From Bodo saltans (taxonomy: Eukaryota; Euglenozoa; Kinetoplastea; Eubodonida; Bodonidae), in NCBI GenBank assembly GCA_001460835.1, contig CYKH01001150.1:1-21205 (forward strand): a stretch of DNA of 21,205 nt, in the 5' to 3' direction. The notes below the pieces were generated by a model. The model saw nothing but the letters and a program-made list of their open reading frames with translations, was not told the origin of the DNA and made no database searches. A program made the translations under genes and the position numbers. Positions 1 to 10,448 of the stretch are shown piece by piece (position 1 is the first letter of the stretch; each line of letters opens with the position of its first letter).

Positions 1-777
1 GGTGTTGAGTATCGCTCGCAGCTCGGTGACCTCGTCGAGAACCTTGTCATTTTATACGACGCCGCCGCCAACTATCACCCTGAGTTCGCTGGTTACAATG
101 GCACCACTATCGTCAAGCAAGCCGACGTCATTCTCCTCAACTTTCCTGTCGGCTACCAGCCACTCGACGCCAGCACCGCGGCCAACGACTTGCTCTACTA
201 CCAAACCCGCACAGACCCTGGTGGCCCAGCGATGACCTGGTCTATGTTTGCGGTGGGTTACTTGTCGTTCCCTCCTAACGTGGTGGAGAACGCGACGGAG
301 CAGGGCTTCTACTACTTGGGCCGCGGCTATCAACAAAACACGTTTCCTCCTTACTACCAGTGGTACGAGGTCGCCGGGGGCTCCGGTTGCCCGAATTTCC
401 TCACCGGTGCCGGTGGCTTCCTGCAGTCCATCTGGGCTGGTTTGATTCAGTTGCGTATTGTGGGCCCTGGTAGACTTCTTGTGCTCTCCACGGCAATTCT
501 TCCCACGTCGGTCAATGCCACGACAGCAAGTGGCGTGCATCTTGCTGGCTCCATCCTGAATATCACTCTTTCTCGTGCACCATCATCGCAACAACAACAA
601 CAGAACCAACAACTCGTGGTTAACCCCCGCGGGACGTATCAGTTGACTGTGTTGCTTACCAAGCAGAGCTCCCAGTTTCTTGTCACCGCCAACGGCCTTC
701 CTCTTCGCGTTGGAGCGTCAGTCGTGTTCGACCTGAGCTCTGATGTGTCGATCCAAACAGGACCATTTGGCCCGTAA
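1..777 (+). CDS. GH65 family glycosidase, C-terminal part (protein-glucosylgalactosylhydroxylysine glucosidase / acid trehalase type)
   Basis: The frame is open from base 1 to TAA at 775-777, giving 258 residues; the 5' end lies outside the window. Motifs typical of the C-terminal half of GH65 enzymes of the PGGHG (ATHL1) and acid-trehalase type are visible: YHPEFAGY, VKQADVILLNFPVGY, RTDPGGPAMTWSMFAVG and PNFLTGAGGFLQSIW. The family folds as an (alpha/alpha)6 barrel followed by a small beta domain, which would be the last ~100 residues here. Family members hydrolyse alpha-linked glucose from disaccharide units or trehalose; the substrate cannot be told from this fragment. A Gln-rich insertion (bases about 586-618) interrupts the C-terminal beta domain, in keeping with simple-sequence insertions in neighbouring genes. 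The family call is firm; the exact specificity is open. Confidence 0.85.
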   Translation, partial: GVEYRSQLGDLVENLVILYDAAANYHPEFAGYNGTTIVKQADVILLNFPVGYQPLDASTAANDLLYYQTRTDPGGPAMTWSMFAVGYLSFPPNVVENATEQGFYYLGRGYQQNTFPPYYQWYEVAGGSGCPNFLTGAGGFLQSIWAGLIQLRIVGPGRLLVLSTAILPTSVNATTASGVHLAGSILNITLSRAPSSQQQQQNQQLVVNPRGTYQLTVLLTKQSSQFLVTANGLPLRVGASVVFDLSSDVSIQTGPFGP

Positions 778-1158
778 GCAAGAAATCAAGAGAAAAATGG
801 TCAAGCAGCACACGAGCACATAAAAAACGAATGAGACCAACAGCAAAGCATCACGCTAAGAATTTTTATCGCACCGACGCTTTTGTTGGATCAGTGGTGC
901 CGACCGTTTCTCTGCCTTCCAACACATTTAAGAGAAGAAAGAGACACCAGAGACAAAAGAACGTTGCTACTCAGAAACACACAAACGAATTTTTGTTGTC
1001 GCACCCCACAGGCCCACGCGATGCGCATTGTTGTGAATAGCCATCGAAACTCCCATCACGTGATCAATGTGATTCCCCTTGAGCTCAGTTTTCACGAAAG
1101 GGTATCATACAAAAGAGCAGAAGTATCCAAAAAAAAAAAAAAGAGACATTTCACAAAA
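778..1158 (+). other. Intergenic region / ATG7 5' leader
   Basis: This 381-bp gap holds no convincing gene. A pyrimidine-rich stretch at about 990-1009 followed by AG at 1010-1011 is a candidate trans-splice acceptor for ATG7. An in-frame ATG at 1021 would add 46 residues to ATG7 but lies outside the conserved family N-terminus. A 14-base A run lies at about 1129-1142, just before the chosen start. Confidence 0.5.
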
Positions 1159-3315
1159 ATGACAGACGATAAGAATACGTTGAAGTACAAAGACTTATCC
1201 CTTCACATCGCTGCGGATGTGTGGCATGAGCTCGAGCGAGTAAAGCTGCATGACTGGAAACTTGAGGAGCCTGACGCACCTGTCCGCCTGTTCATTCCAA
1301 ACGCCCCTATTGTTGGAGGAGCATCATCCAAGAAGTTGTCGATGGCGTCGTTTGTCCCTGAAGGTCTTCGAAACGCAGAGGCAACTTTGGAGAATCATCA
1401 CTACATTCCTGGTATCCTCAAAAATTTCAACACCGTTAACCAACTGACCGATCTCGATGCAACTCAACGACAAGCGCTGCTTACAACAGCAGCACAGAAA
1501 CTTCTCCTCAACGATTTGGTGGATCGCAACTCGCCATGGTGGACGAAGCCAGAAACAACAACATCAGCTGACAAGGGCGATCCATTCTACTTCTCCCCTG
1601 TCGTATCTATCGTCTTCACTTTTGCAGATCTCAAAACTCATGAATTCCATTATTGCGCCGCGTTCCCCACCATTGACCTGCGCTCTATCAAGTCTCCGGT
1701 GACGGTGGCATCACGACTCACTAACTCTGTTGGTATTGCGAAGGCAATTGGTGGTGACAACACGACCACTGCAGTGTTAGGGCATGTCAAATCTGTCCGA
1801 CTCAACTTACGCGCGCCTGCTGGAGCTCCGTTTGTGATTGACACAAAGAATGGAGCCATCCTTCCCTTCCACAGCTCCACCGTCACGCCTGCTGACCTTG
1901 TATCTGGGCAGCACGTGGTAGCGTTCCTCGACTCAGTTGGTTCAGGGGAGTACCCCGGCTGGGCAGCGCGGAACATTATCACTGCTATTCGCCTTACTCA
2001 TGCAGCAATCACCGAATTCCAACTTCTTGCTCTCCGCGGCCCACTTGTTGATGATCTGGGCGACGATTCTATTATGTTCTCATGTACTTGTAGTCCACTC
2101 GCAGAATCTGTCCTGTCACGCCTCGCACCAAATTCGGAAGACCCCCTTCCTTCGATTGGCTGGGTGGAAAAGAGCATCACGAAGATCAACATGGGAGGCG
2201 TCATGGACTCTGTTCAGCTCGCTACCTCCAGCGCAAAGCTCAACCTCAGCTTGATGAAGTGGAGAATGCTTCCAGAGCTGCAACTGGAGCCGCTTCAAGG
2301 CTGCAAGGCGCTCTTGTTAGGAAGTGGAACATTGGGCTGCAACATTGGAAGGCATCTCCTGATGTGGGGCGTCACTCATTTAACCTTCGTAGACCGTGGC
2401 AACGTGTCGTATTCGAACCCTGTGCGGCAAACGTTGTTTGAGTTGAGCGATGTGCTAGCAGAAGGAGAGAAGCGGTGCAAGAGTATCGCCGCTGCCAACG
2501 CCATCAAACGCATCTTGCCTTCTGCAAATGCCACTGGCGTGAATCTTACCATCCGCATGCCTGGTCATCGAGTCGATGCAGGAGGAGAAGAGTTCGCCAA
2601 GAAAGATATTGAAACGCTGGAGAACTTGATCAAGTCCCATGATGTGGTGTTCTTGCTGACCGATAGTCGTGAGAGCCGCTGGTTGCCCACTGTCCTTGCG
2701 TCGCTTCACAACGTACCCGTGATTAACTCTGCATTGGGTTTTGACACGTACGTCGTCATGCGGCATGGCGTCGCGCCCACGAGCTCCACGTCCGCAGCAG
2801 CTGCCGCGGAAGCTCGCCTTGGTTGTTACTTCTGTAACGATGTTGTGGCACCCCAGGATAGTCTTACCGCTCGAAGCCTCGACCAACAGTGCACCGTCAC
2901 ACGCCCGGGAGTCTCAGCAATGGCCAGTGCGTTGTCAGTAGAAATGCTCGCCGCCATCTACAACCATGCAGATCGCTTTGCAGCGCCTCCCCATCGCGAG
3001 GACATGGAAGACGCCGAAGAATCTGCTAGTGCCGCTGCTCAGCGCATCACTCCTCTAGGTGTCATCCCCCATCAGCTGCGAGGGAACGTCTACACGTACG
3101 GACTGAACACACTCTATGGTCGGCAGTACGATAAGTGTACGGCGTGCTCGGAAGCCATTCTCAAGCATGTACGAGGTAAGGAAGGATACGATTTCCTAAT
3201 CAAGTGCTTGAATGACCCTCAGTTGATGGAGGAAGTCACTGGCCTCAAGGCTGAGAAGGACGCGGTGGCCGCGAAGTACGCCGATTGGGATGACGACGCG
3301 GCATTCGACGATTGA
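1159..3315 (+). CDS. ATG7: Ubiquitin-like modifier-activating enzyme ATG7 (autophagy E1)
   Basis: ATG7 activates the ubiquitin-like proteins ATG8 and ATG12 with ATP and passes them to ATG3 and ATG10 in cytosolic autophagosome formation. The 718-residue product is close to the human length (about 703). The N-terminal domain has the family pattern ADVWHELERVKLHDWKLEE. The E1 nucleotide-binding loop GSGTLGCNIG begins at residue 388, followed by the ATG7 signature FVDRGNVSYSNPVRQTLF. The catalytic cysteine is C578 in LDQQCTVTRPGVSAMA, and zinc-ligand pairs are seen in GCYFCND and KCTACSE. The acidic C-terminus (DWDDDAAFDD) resembles the tail used to recruit ATG8. I chose ATG 1159 (context acaaaaATG) because similarity begins there; an in-frame ATG at 1021 would give a basic, unlikely extension. 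No breaks are seen. Confidence 0.96.
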   Translation: MTDDKNTLKYKDLSLHIAADVWHELERVKLHDWKLEEPDAPVRLFIPNAPIVGGASSKKLSMASFVPEGLRNAEATLENHHYIPGILKNFNTVNQLTDLDATQRQALLTTAAQKLLLNDLVDRNSPWWTKPETTTSADKGDPFYFSPVVSIVFTFADLKTHEFHYCAAFPTIDLRSIKSPVTVASRLTNSVGIAKAIGGDNTTTAVLGHVKSVRLNLRAPAGAPFVIDTKNGAILPFHSSTVTPADLVSGQHVVAFLDSVGSGEYPGWAARNIITAIRLTHAAITEFQLLALRGPLVDDLGDDSIMFSCTCSPLAESVLSRLAPNSEDPLPSIGWVEKSITKINMGGVMDSVQLATSSAKLNLSLMKWRMLPELQLEPLQGCKALLLGSGTLGCNIGRHLLMWGVTHLTFVDRGNVSYSNPVRQTLFELSDVLAEGEKRCKSIAAANAIKRILPSANATGVNLTIRMPGHRVDAGGEEFAKKDIETLENLIKSHDVVFLLTDSRESRWLPTVLASLHNVPVINSALGFDTYVVMRHGVAPTSSTSAAAAAEARLGCYFCNDVVAPQDSLTARSLDQQCTVTRPGVSAMASALSVEMLAAIYNHADRFAAPPHREDMEDAEESASAAAQRITPLGVIPHQLRGNVYTYGLNTLYGRQYDKCTACSEAILKHVRGKEGYDFLIKCLNDPQLMEEVTGLKAEKDAVAAKYADWDDDAAFDD

Positions 3316-3650
3316 CAAAGGTAAACTGGAAACAAACCTTTTGTGAGAGAAACATCTCAGCAGCGAGGGAATGCAAATGACCATTTTATGTTGCATGTTC
3401 TGTAGTGGTCAACAAAAAAGAAGAAGAAAAGAGTGAGAGAGTATTGGTGTGTTTTTTTGTACCTCTTTTGTTATTGCTCATCGAATGCGGGGGAAAAAAA
3501 ACTCAATTTGTGTGTCTGTGTAAATTTCATTGCTAAAATTGTGTGAACAAAACCTGGTGGCAAATGCCCTTTTATTCGTCATTCCGCTGGGCAAAGGAAT
3601 TTTCGCTAACAAAGCTTCAAGTAAGCAAGAGACAATAAGCATCAACAATC
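3316..3650 (+). other. Intergenic region between ATG7 and the helicase gene
   Basis: This 335-bp stretch is AT-rich with T tracts (about 3451-3480 and 3569-3588) and several AG dinucleotides (for example 3613-3614) before the next ATG. That fits a 3' UTR plus a trans-splice acceptor region. I see no gene or RNA in it. Confidence 0.45.
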
Positions 3651-6600
3651 ATGCCTCGTAAAGTTCCTGTCGTTCAACAGCAGCCACTTGTGGCCACTAC
3701 AGCGACAACTTCCCTTCCTCAGAAAAGAGAGCGAGAGGACGACGCACCTGGAGAGTCTGAAGTCCCCAACCACAATACCGCAACGAATCAGAAGACACTA
3801 CATTCCACAATCGCTGTTGCCTCCACGCTCGCGGCCTCCTCCGCCACGGATCCTTTGGAAACTGCACTCCTTCGAACGGAAGGCTCCTTGGGAAAGTGGT
3901 ACGATCAGCATGCTCGTGCCTCGACGTATGATCCTACGACTCTGATCTGCAACGCGCTGTTCACTAGCATTATTGATGCAACACGTACGGGTGTAGAAGA
4001 TGATAATGATGAGGGGGAGCGCGATAACATTGCCTCCAACATCATCGGCACCATCGACGTCCTATTTAACGAAGGCCGACAGGCCATTCTAGCAGAGTAT
4101 CATGAGTCCGTCACAACCGCGTTGCTGGTTGTCGACAACAGCAATGAAACCGCAGCAGCGGGACATCATTCGGATTGGTTTGTGGGAGATGTCATCTCAT
4201 TCTCCTCCAACGCGGCACCGGTGACTCGTCAAAGCAGCAGCAGCAGCAGTAGCAACCTTGTTGGCAGAAGCACTGCGCAGTGGATCGGGTTTCATCTCCC
4301 TTCGGTAAAAGACCCCGCAGATCGTGTTCATAGTGCACTTGCGATTGCGTCCTCGACGACCCTTTGGTCGTTTGTTCTTGGCGCGTTTAGTGGAAAGCCA
4401 GGCATTGCACAGCTGGCATCGTTCTACACTGCACTGTCATCGTCGTCATCGTCATCATCGGCTCTGCATCAGCGAATGTGGCAACGATTGCTACGCCTCC
4501 CAGATGGCACTACACTTCTGCCCAGCGTCATTGCCGCCGACGGAATGATGACCACTTCGTCGTCGGATAACAGCAATGTAGTGGAGCAACGACCACCAAA
4601 GGCGCTTCGAGAATTAGAAAGACTTCAGCATGCGTTGGCGTTCTTAGTCGCCTCAGGGCTCGCCTCCGTCCAGGAGAGTTGCCCCGGCATGAACCTATCG
4701 ACACGTGATCTTATCTGGGAATTTGTTGCATCGCCTTTGTTCCTTCAGTTTGCGATGTTGGAAGCAGATGATGACGTTTGTACAACGAGACATGATATTG
4801 TCCCACCCTCCGTCTTCCCGACAGGAGTCTCGGGCGGTGGTGGTAGTGGTGCCTTAGGAGGAGACGAGAGTGGTAGTGGCGGCGGTGGGGGTGATAGTGG
4901 CATATCGCTGCAGCTTCGTGCAAGAAGTGTAGGGCAGATGATGCTCTTCTTTGCAGAATGTCTTTGTATTCCTCAGATTGCTGCCGTTGATGACGGTGCT
5001 GCCGGACCGCAGCGTCGTGGATTGTGGGGTCGGGCACTTCTTGGACTGGCTGCTGCAATGCATGTCGTTCTGCGACGCAGTGCACTCTCCAACAAAACCA
5101 CCGCGTCATCATCATCAGGTGCTGCCGCTGCGCTGCGGATTCGTGGCACTGCAGCGTTCCAGCAGTCTGCTGCGCTGTTCGTTGCGTGGTTGGCAACTTC
5201 CAACGCTTTGGGCACACCAATGGCACCCTCTCTCCAAACCACTTCTGCAGTAAGCCCTCTCGAGATGCATCTTGCCGCGCCTGGATCTTTTTCTCAGTGG
5301 GTCGGCTGGGATCAACCTTTGTATCAGAACAACACTAGCAGCAACACTGGGCGTCGTGTGATCTCCGATTATGACAGCACCGAGTACCTTACGCAGCATC
5401 CTCGTCTCGGCAATGCAAGTGTTGTCTCTGCACTGCCTTCTGCAGCGCTGATTAGTAGCAGCTCGCTGCTTCAGTACCCATCGATGGTGAGACACGCAGC
5501 ACTGAAGCGAGCGTATGCACTGCTGTACACTCCCCTTGCCAAGGCACTTCGTTGTGAGTTTGCGGAGCAACGAACACGGATTGAGGGCATTCCTACCACA
5601 GCAGGAGGAACTGACTTGAACTCTTTTTGCACGTATGGAGAGAGTTCAACCGCTGATTACGCCGGCCTGCGATATGTTGTCGCTGAGATTGCGTTGTCTA
5701 CGAGTGGTAGTGAGCAACAACAACTGCACACTGCCGTGCGTCGAGTCACTTCGCAACATCACCTTCAGCAACCACAAGGAGTGATGTCGTTAGATGAGCA
5801 GCAACAGCGGGATTTACACCTCCGTCAAGCCAGCAGTGTCACAGGCACCTATGGTGTTGCCTTACGCCTCGCGCCTACAGGGAAGTTTGCGTTGAACATT
5901 CTGCCTTCGTCATCAGAACATCAAGCGATGGAAAGCATGTACTGTAAGAACTTCAGCACAACCTCGTCGTCTCCCTTGCTGCTCCTCGATTCCGTTGTGG
6001 GCTGTATTGTGGTGGAGATGGGGGAGGGCCACGCGGAGCCGTTGGTGTTTCCTTGTGTTGCGCACCGCCCTCACAAGCACCACTCGTCCTCCACAGAAGA
6101 AGAATCAAAAGAAGAGCATCAAGTCGTGGTGCATTTTCTCAACCGTAATACAGATGTCGCCTGCTCACTTCTGCAAACCGTCGCTGATGCCCGACGAGTT
6201 CTTGGCCATGATGCAGCGCACCACCACGAGGTGTACCCCCGCGCTTCCCTTCTGATTGCACGAGAAGTTCCCTCAACCGATGCCTCAGTGGTAGCCGACG
6301 TCACAAGTGCCGTCGGGCGCCTTCGATTGATGAAGCATTTGGTTCTTGTAGAACAGCAACACCGCATCACCGAAGCGTTCCAAGCAACAACAGCAGCAAC
6401 AGCCTCTGTCACATCCTCCTCTAAGTTTGGGGCTACGAGCTCATCCGTGTTCGATGTCTCGTGTGACCACGTTCGACGTTTTGGCGGTGGCCTGCTGAAC
6501 ACAACAACCGCCGCCGCGAAGCCATCCCACTCTTCTTCTTCCCAGCAGGCTGCCGATATGTCTCTCCTTCCCATTGCGTTACATCAGCGCCGAGTTCCGA

Positions 6601-9600
6601 CCCAGCAGGAGCGTGACATTATGAGGCGATGTGCATCACATGTTGGCACTCACTTTGGTCGTGTCATTCGTGACCTACACCGGGGCGGTGGTGGCGGCAT
6701 CCTAGAGGCTGTGAGCAACGCTACTGGCAGTGGGAGTACGGTGAGTGGTTTGCACGCAGTGGAGGGGGTCGTCGGGAGCGGGAAGAGCGTGGCGACTGCC
6801 ATGGTCGCTGCAGTGCAAGGCGTCACGCGCCGTGAGAGTCGAACCTTGTACGCCACAACGCAGACGTCGGTGCTCGAACATGTGTCTCAAAAAGCAACAG
6901 CCCAAGCTAGAAGTTTCCTTGCCGGGAAAACGATCAGTGCAATGGGAGGTGCTGCTACAACAACGACGCATGTTTCATTGGAAGACGCGGAACAGCGAAC
7001 TGCTCTCGCGTCTCTCATGCACATTCGGTCGCAGCAGGTGGAAGAATACCATCGCTGCCAGCAAGGCCTTGTCGTGCGGTCACCGATACTCCATCTCCAC
7101 CGATGCTCCAGCTCTTTCTCGCCTCACGCTACAGCCGAGTCCGTCGCCAACGTATTCGCTAGCAGTGCACTTGGGGATGAAGAAGCAGGCGTGTACGCCC
7201 CACGAGTGCTCAACGCATCGGATCTTCGAAGGTTCGGGGCAGTGCGTGCCATGAGGGCACCATTTGCAGCGTCCGTCATGCAGCGTGAAAAGACGCTGGT
7301 TGCGATTCGCAGCAAACTGATGGCTCTCGAGGAGGAACAAGCTCACCACAAATTACTTCCGATTGTGCTAGACATTTTATTCCGATGCTCGTCGTCAGAG
7401 TTGCACGCAGCCAGTGGGATCGGTTCGACTCTCCCAGAAGCACTTCGTGTGCTCTTTGGTACGCAGCGTCTGACAACACCTATCGTTGCTGCTGGCACAC
7501 GTTCACAGCACATCCACAACACCGAACACATCGCAACACCGCCCCGTTACATCCCTTCGTCGACCACCAAAGGCCTCATCGCCCGAAAGACCTCAGAAGT
7601 TCGCGCAAACGGTCCGTCCTCCTCCTCCCTCTCTACATCTTCGCCTTGGACGGTAGGAGATCACACCAACCTTATGGAGCTCCAGCAACAACTCCTGCGC
7701 ATGGCGTTGACTGCAGTGGACGCCGAACTCCTTCGCCTCGTCCAATATCAACTGGAAGCGGGAGATTACGTTGCGTCCTTTGAAGCCGCTCAGCGTGCAG
7801 ATGTGGTGGCGATGGACGAAGCAGGCGCCATAGAAATGATCGGATTTACCCACAGCAGCGTAGGACCTCGCACCTCGCAAGGACCGTATCACGTCACCGG
7901 CATTGCACTGGACGATGCTGATCAGCTGACGGATGAGGTGTTGATGATTTCGTCGCCTGCGCCGTCCTTCCTGTTCGCTGCATTGTCGTTGGAACGCCTG
8001 CGATCCCCTGACCTCCGTGAGAGTTGGGGTGCCTCGGGTGCGCTGGCAGAGCACATCCGACATCGCCTGATTCAACATACGTCATCCAGTGCCAACTCAG
8101 TCACGAGCACCTCCACCACACGATTGTCAGAGTGCTTGCGCATGTCTAGCAAAGATGCAATCAGCGGCTCTAGCATGCTCCTTCCGCTCGTTGTCATGAA
8201 CCACCGCAGCACCATCACTGCTTCATCATCCGTCAGTCGGAACGCTATGCTTGACGGAGGCGGTGGTGGTGACAGCGGCAACAACTCCTCCTCCATCGGT
8301 GCGTTGCCTTGTTGGCCTCGAAGGGTCGCTTTCTGGAATCCAACGACGGTAGCTGGCCCTGACCGCTTGCTAGAATTTGCTGCATCGGTTCGGCAAGAGT
8401 ACGGCCATGACGAAAGTAGCGAAGAGCAACAATCCAACAACGGAATAGCCGGCTCATCACGCAGCACGGATCACAATAACAACCTAAATGAAAATACGCT
8501 GCGGGCTGCCTACAATATGAAGCTTTCTGCTGGAACTTTGTCGTTCTTGTCTTCTTCTTGGCTGAGTGCATCATCGCGCCTTGGCACTGACGTGTTCTTC
8601 GCGTGCGTTGCAGCAGCCGAAGTACTGCGATACCGCCGTGCCATTGGTGGTGGAATGTCGGCTGCATCGATTGTTGTGATCGTCCCAAGCATTCAACTTG
8701 TGGAAGTTCAGAAAGCAGTGCACGCAGCTCAGGCACACTGCAGAACTCCGGATTTGTTCGTCATGAACGCCCCATCGCCTGCAACGACAAGTAGTGGCGA
8801 GAATGTGGTGATTGGAGACCTCACAACATTACATGGTCGCTTTGTTGATGTTGCATTAGTCGTCCCTGGTGTTACCGCGGCCGATGGCAATACAAACACC
8901 TCCACGAGCAGCAGCAAGTCATCTGATGTCGCCTCAATTTCGTTGCATTGCGGCACTACCGATACGTGGTTGTGGCAAGCCTGTACACGCGCCCGCTGTG
9001 GCTTCGCAATTGTGTCCCACTACGCGCCTGTTTTATCGTCTCTTCAGTCCCCGAAACCCTCCGCCCAGGCCCTTGCACTTTTCCGAAATTACATGTGGGA
9101 CTTGATTAGCGCATCTGCAGCGTCTGCAACTTCTGGCAGTGGTCAGCATCACGTTTTGCAACAACCACAGCAAGCGCCATCGCGTTCCATCCAACTCGAT
9201 ATCGCTGCGCTCCAGCGATCGAATCCATTTGATGTTCTGCGATTCCAGTGCCCAGAGCACCCAGACGCTGCAGCACATGTGTTGATTGGCCGTGAGGGCC
9301 CCGCTCCTCCATCGTTGTCAGAATCGTCACACGCAACAGCTCCGCCAAAGCGATCCGCGCTAGTGGCTGCGGTAGGGGCGTCCCGGTGTCTCTCCGTTTG
9401 CATGCAGCGGTATTCACATTGTACGCATCCGGCGCACCGATGCATCAAGCTGTGTCACATAGCCACACCGTCTCCGTATCTTTCACTCCACCACCCCGCC
9501 GAGCTGCAGACCCAGAACGGACAAGAGGACGAACTGCTTGAGGAGGAGCATTATACCACCGCTGCAAACGACGATCCCCTTCATCTGCATTGCCCGTTTC

Positions 9601-10358
9601 CGTGCTCAAAGACACTTCCTTGTGGCCATCGTTGCCTAGCAACATGCGATGGTGAGGAGCCATGTCCCCCTTGTGGCTTTGTTGGTTGGGTTCCTTTGCC
9701 GTGCGGTCAGTTGGTCATCAGCGGCATGAATGGCAAAGAAGTCAGTCACAACATGTTCCACCACTACAGCAACGTATCGTGCACTACTGGGGGAGGAGGT
9801 GGTGTTGTGAATGTAGCAGGAGAGGAAAATCAGCAGGTGTGCCCCGCCACTGTTCATGTGCCCTGTAGCCGCTGTGGCGCTAAAGTGACTGGGCCTTGTG
9901 CAGAAGTAGAATTTTCCATGGATTGGCAATGCGCTTCTTGTGATGCCGAAGCTGCGAAAATACGCGCGGAATTTCACCTGCCCGATCCTGCAGTCAGCGA
10001 GAACCTTGGTGAAGACAATGCAATCGCTCCCTGGCCAGCGGCTGCCATTGAGAAGCTAGAAAAGCAGATGTCGTTTCTTCGCCAAAAGAACTCGTTGCTA
10101 GAGAAACGAACCGCCTTGGAGACGGCTGCGAAAGGACCCGAGCGCAACGCAGAGTTTGTGGCCGAGACACAACGCGTGGCCGCGATTCACGAGGAGCAAG
10201 CAGCGCTGGAGGCAGCGTGGGTGCAGCACAGTGCGGATGCGAAGGCATTGTGGGCCACTGAAATGAAGTCTGCGTTGGAGGGTCAGCGAGACTGGAAAGA
10301 TCAGTCGGAAGTGCTGCACCGCCAAGTTGTTGATGTGATGTCGTCGCGTCAGGCTTGA
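3651..10358 (+). CDS. ZNFX1-like SF1 (UPF1-type) helicase with NFX1-type zinc fingers
   Basis: This uninterrupted 2,235-residue protein is a very large superfamily 1 helicase related to ZNFX1/NFX1 proteins, which bind RNA and act in RNA surveillance or silencing in other eukaryotes; the role here is inferred. The Walker A loop GVVGSGKS is at residues 1039-1046, the Walker B motif DEAG at 1389-1392, a weak motif III (DDADQL) at 1421-1426, a weak motif V (TTLHGRF) at about 1725-1731, and motif VI with TRAR at 1779-1782. Cys/His-rich fingers run from about 1917 (CMQRYSHCTHPAHRC) through 1981-2008 (CPFPCSKTLPCGHRC, CDGEEPCPPC) to about 2100. A charged coiled coil follows (about 2130-2230). The N-terminal 1,000 residues are poorly recognisable and carry Ser, Gly and Gln runs encoded by microsatellites (near 4225, 4437 and 4835-4905). 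The start has the first ATG after the T-rich leader. Confidence 0.8.
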   Translation: MPRKVPVVQQQPLVATTATTSLPQKREREDDAPGESEVPNHNTATNQKTLHSTIAVASTLAASSATDPLETALLRTEGSLGKWYDQHARASTYDPTTLICNALFTSIIDATRTGVEDDNDEGERDNIASNIIGTIDVLFNEGRQAILAEYHESVTTALLVVDNSNETAAAGHHSDWFVGDVISFSSNAAPVTRQSSSSSSSNLVGRSTAQWIGFHLPSVKDPADRVHSALAIASSTTLWSFVLGAFSGKPGIAQLASFYTALSSSSSSSSALHQRMWQRLLRLPDGTTLLPSVIAADGMMTTSSSDNSNVVEQRPPKALRELERLQHALAFLVASGLASVQESCPGMNLSTRDLIWEFVASPLFLQFAMLEADDDVCTTRHDIVPPSVFPTGVSGGGGSGALGGDESGSGGGGGDSGISLQLRARSVGQMMLFFAECLCIPQIAAVDDGAAGPQRRGLWGRALLGLAAAMHVVLRRSALSNKTTASSSSGAAAALRIRGTAAFQQSAALFVAWLATSNALGTPMAPSLQTTSAVSPLEMHLAAPGSFSQWVGWDQPLYQNNTSSNTGRRVISDYDSTEYLTQHPRLGNASVVSALPSAALISSSSLLQYPSMVRHAALKRAYALLYTPLAKALRCEFAEQRTRIEGIPTTAGGTDLNSFCTYGESSTADYAGLRYVVAEIALSTSGSEQQQLHTAVRRVTSQHHLQQPQGVMSLDEQQQRDLHLRQASSVTGTYGVALRLAPTGKFALNILPSSSEHQAMESMYCKNFSTTSSSPLLLLDSVVGCIVVEMGEGHAEPLVFPCVAHRPHKHHSSSTEEESKEEHQVVVHFLNRNTDVACSLLQTVADARRVLGHDAAHHHEVYPRASLLIAREVPSTDASVVADVTSAVGRLRLMKHLVLVEQQHRITEAFQATTAATASVTSSSKFGATSSSVFDVSCDHVRRFGGGLLNTTTAAAKPSHSSSSQQAADMSLLPIALHQRRVPTQQERDIMRRCASHVGTHFGRVIRDLHRGGGGGILEAVSNATGSGSTVSGLHAVEGVVGSGKSVATAMVAAVQGVTRRESRTLYATTQTSVLEHVSQKATAQARSFLAGKTISAMGGAATTTTHVSLEDAEQRTALASLMHIRSQQVEEYHRCQQGLVVRSPILHLHRCSSSFSPHATAESVANVFASSALGDEEAGVYAPRVLNASDLRRFGAVRAMRAPFAASVMQREKTLVAIRSKLMALEEEQAHHKLLPIVLDILFRCSSSELHAASGIGSTLPEALRVLFGTQRLTTPIVAAGTRSQHIHNTEHIATPPRYIPSSTTKGLIARKTSEVRANGPSSSSLSTSSPWTVGDHTNLMELQQQLLRMALTAVDAELLRLVQYQLEAGDYVASFEAAQRADVVAMDEAGAIEMIGFTHSSVGPRTSQGPYHVTGIALDDADQLTDEVLMISSPAPSFLFAALSLERLRSPDLRESWGASGALAEHIRHRLIQHTSSSANSVTSTSTTRLSECLRMSSKDAISGSSMLLPLVVMNHRSTITASSSVSRNAMLDGGGGGDSGNNSSSIGALPCWPRRVAFWNPTTVAGPDRLLEFAASVRQEYGHDESSEEQQSNNGIAGSSRSTDHNNNLNENTLRAAYNMKLSAGTLSFLSSSWLSASSRLGTDVFFACVAAAEVLRYRRAIGGGMSAASIVVIVPSIQLVEVQKAVHAAQAHCRTPDLFVMNAPSPATTSSGENVVIGDLTTLHGRFVDVALVVPGVTAADGNTNTSTSSSKSSDVASISLHCGTTDTWLWQACTRARCGFAIVSHYAPVLSSLQSPKPSAQALALFRNYMWDLISASAASATSGSGQHHVLQQPQQAPSRSIQLDIAALQRSNPFDVLRFQCPEHPDAAAHVLIGREGPAPPSLSESSHATAPPKRSALVAAVGASRCLSVCMQRYSHCTHPAHRCIKLCHIATPSPYLSLHHPAELQTQNGQEDELLEEEHYTTAANDDPLHLHCPFPCSKTLPCGHRCLATCDGEEPCPPCGFVGWVPLPCGQLVISGMNGKEVSHNMFHHYSNVSCTTGGGGGVVNVAGEENQQVCPATVHVPCSRCGAKVTGPCAEVEFSMDWQCASCDAEAAKIRAEFHLPDPAVSENLGEDNAIAPWPAAAIEKLEKQMSFLRQKNSLLEKRTALETAAKGPERNAEFVAETQRVAAIHEEQAALEAAWVQHSADAKALWATEMKSALEGQRDWKDQSEVLHRQVVDVMSSRQA

Positions 10359-10448
10359 TTGCCGCACCTTGTGAGTTGATTTGGTTTCTTTTTTAGTTCG
10401 AACGTGTGAAATTCGTCCGACATGGCCCACCAGCAACAATTGGTTGAT

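Noticed and set aside
4225-4460. Trinucleotide runs (AGC and TCA/TCG) as possible regulatory repeats.
   Set aside because: They are in-frame Ser codons in the helicase gene and match the low-complexity style of the other genes.
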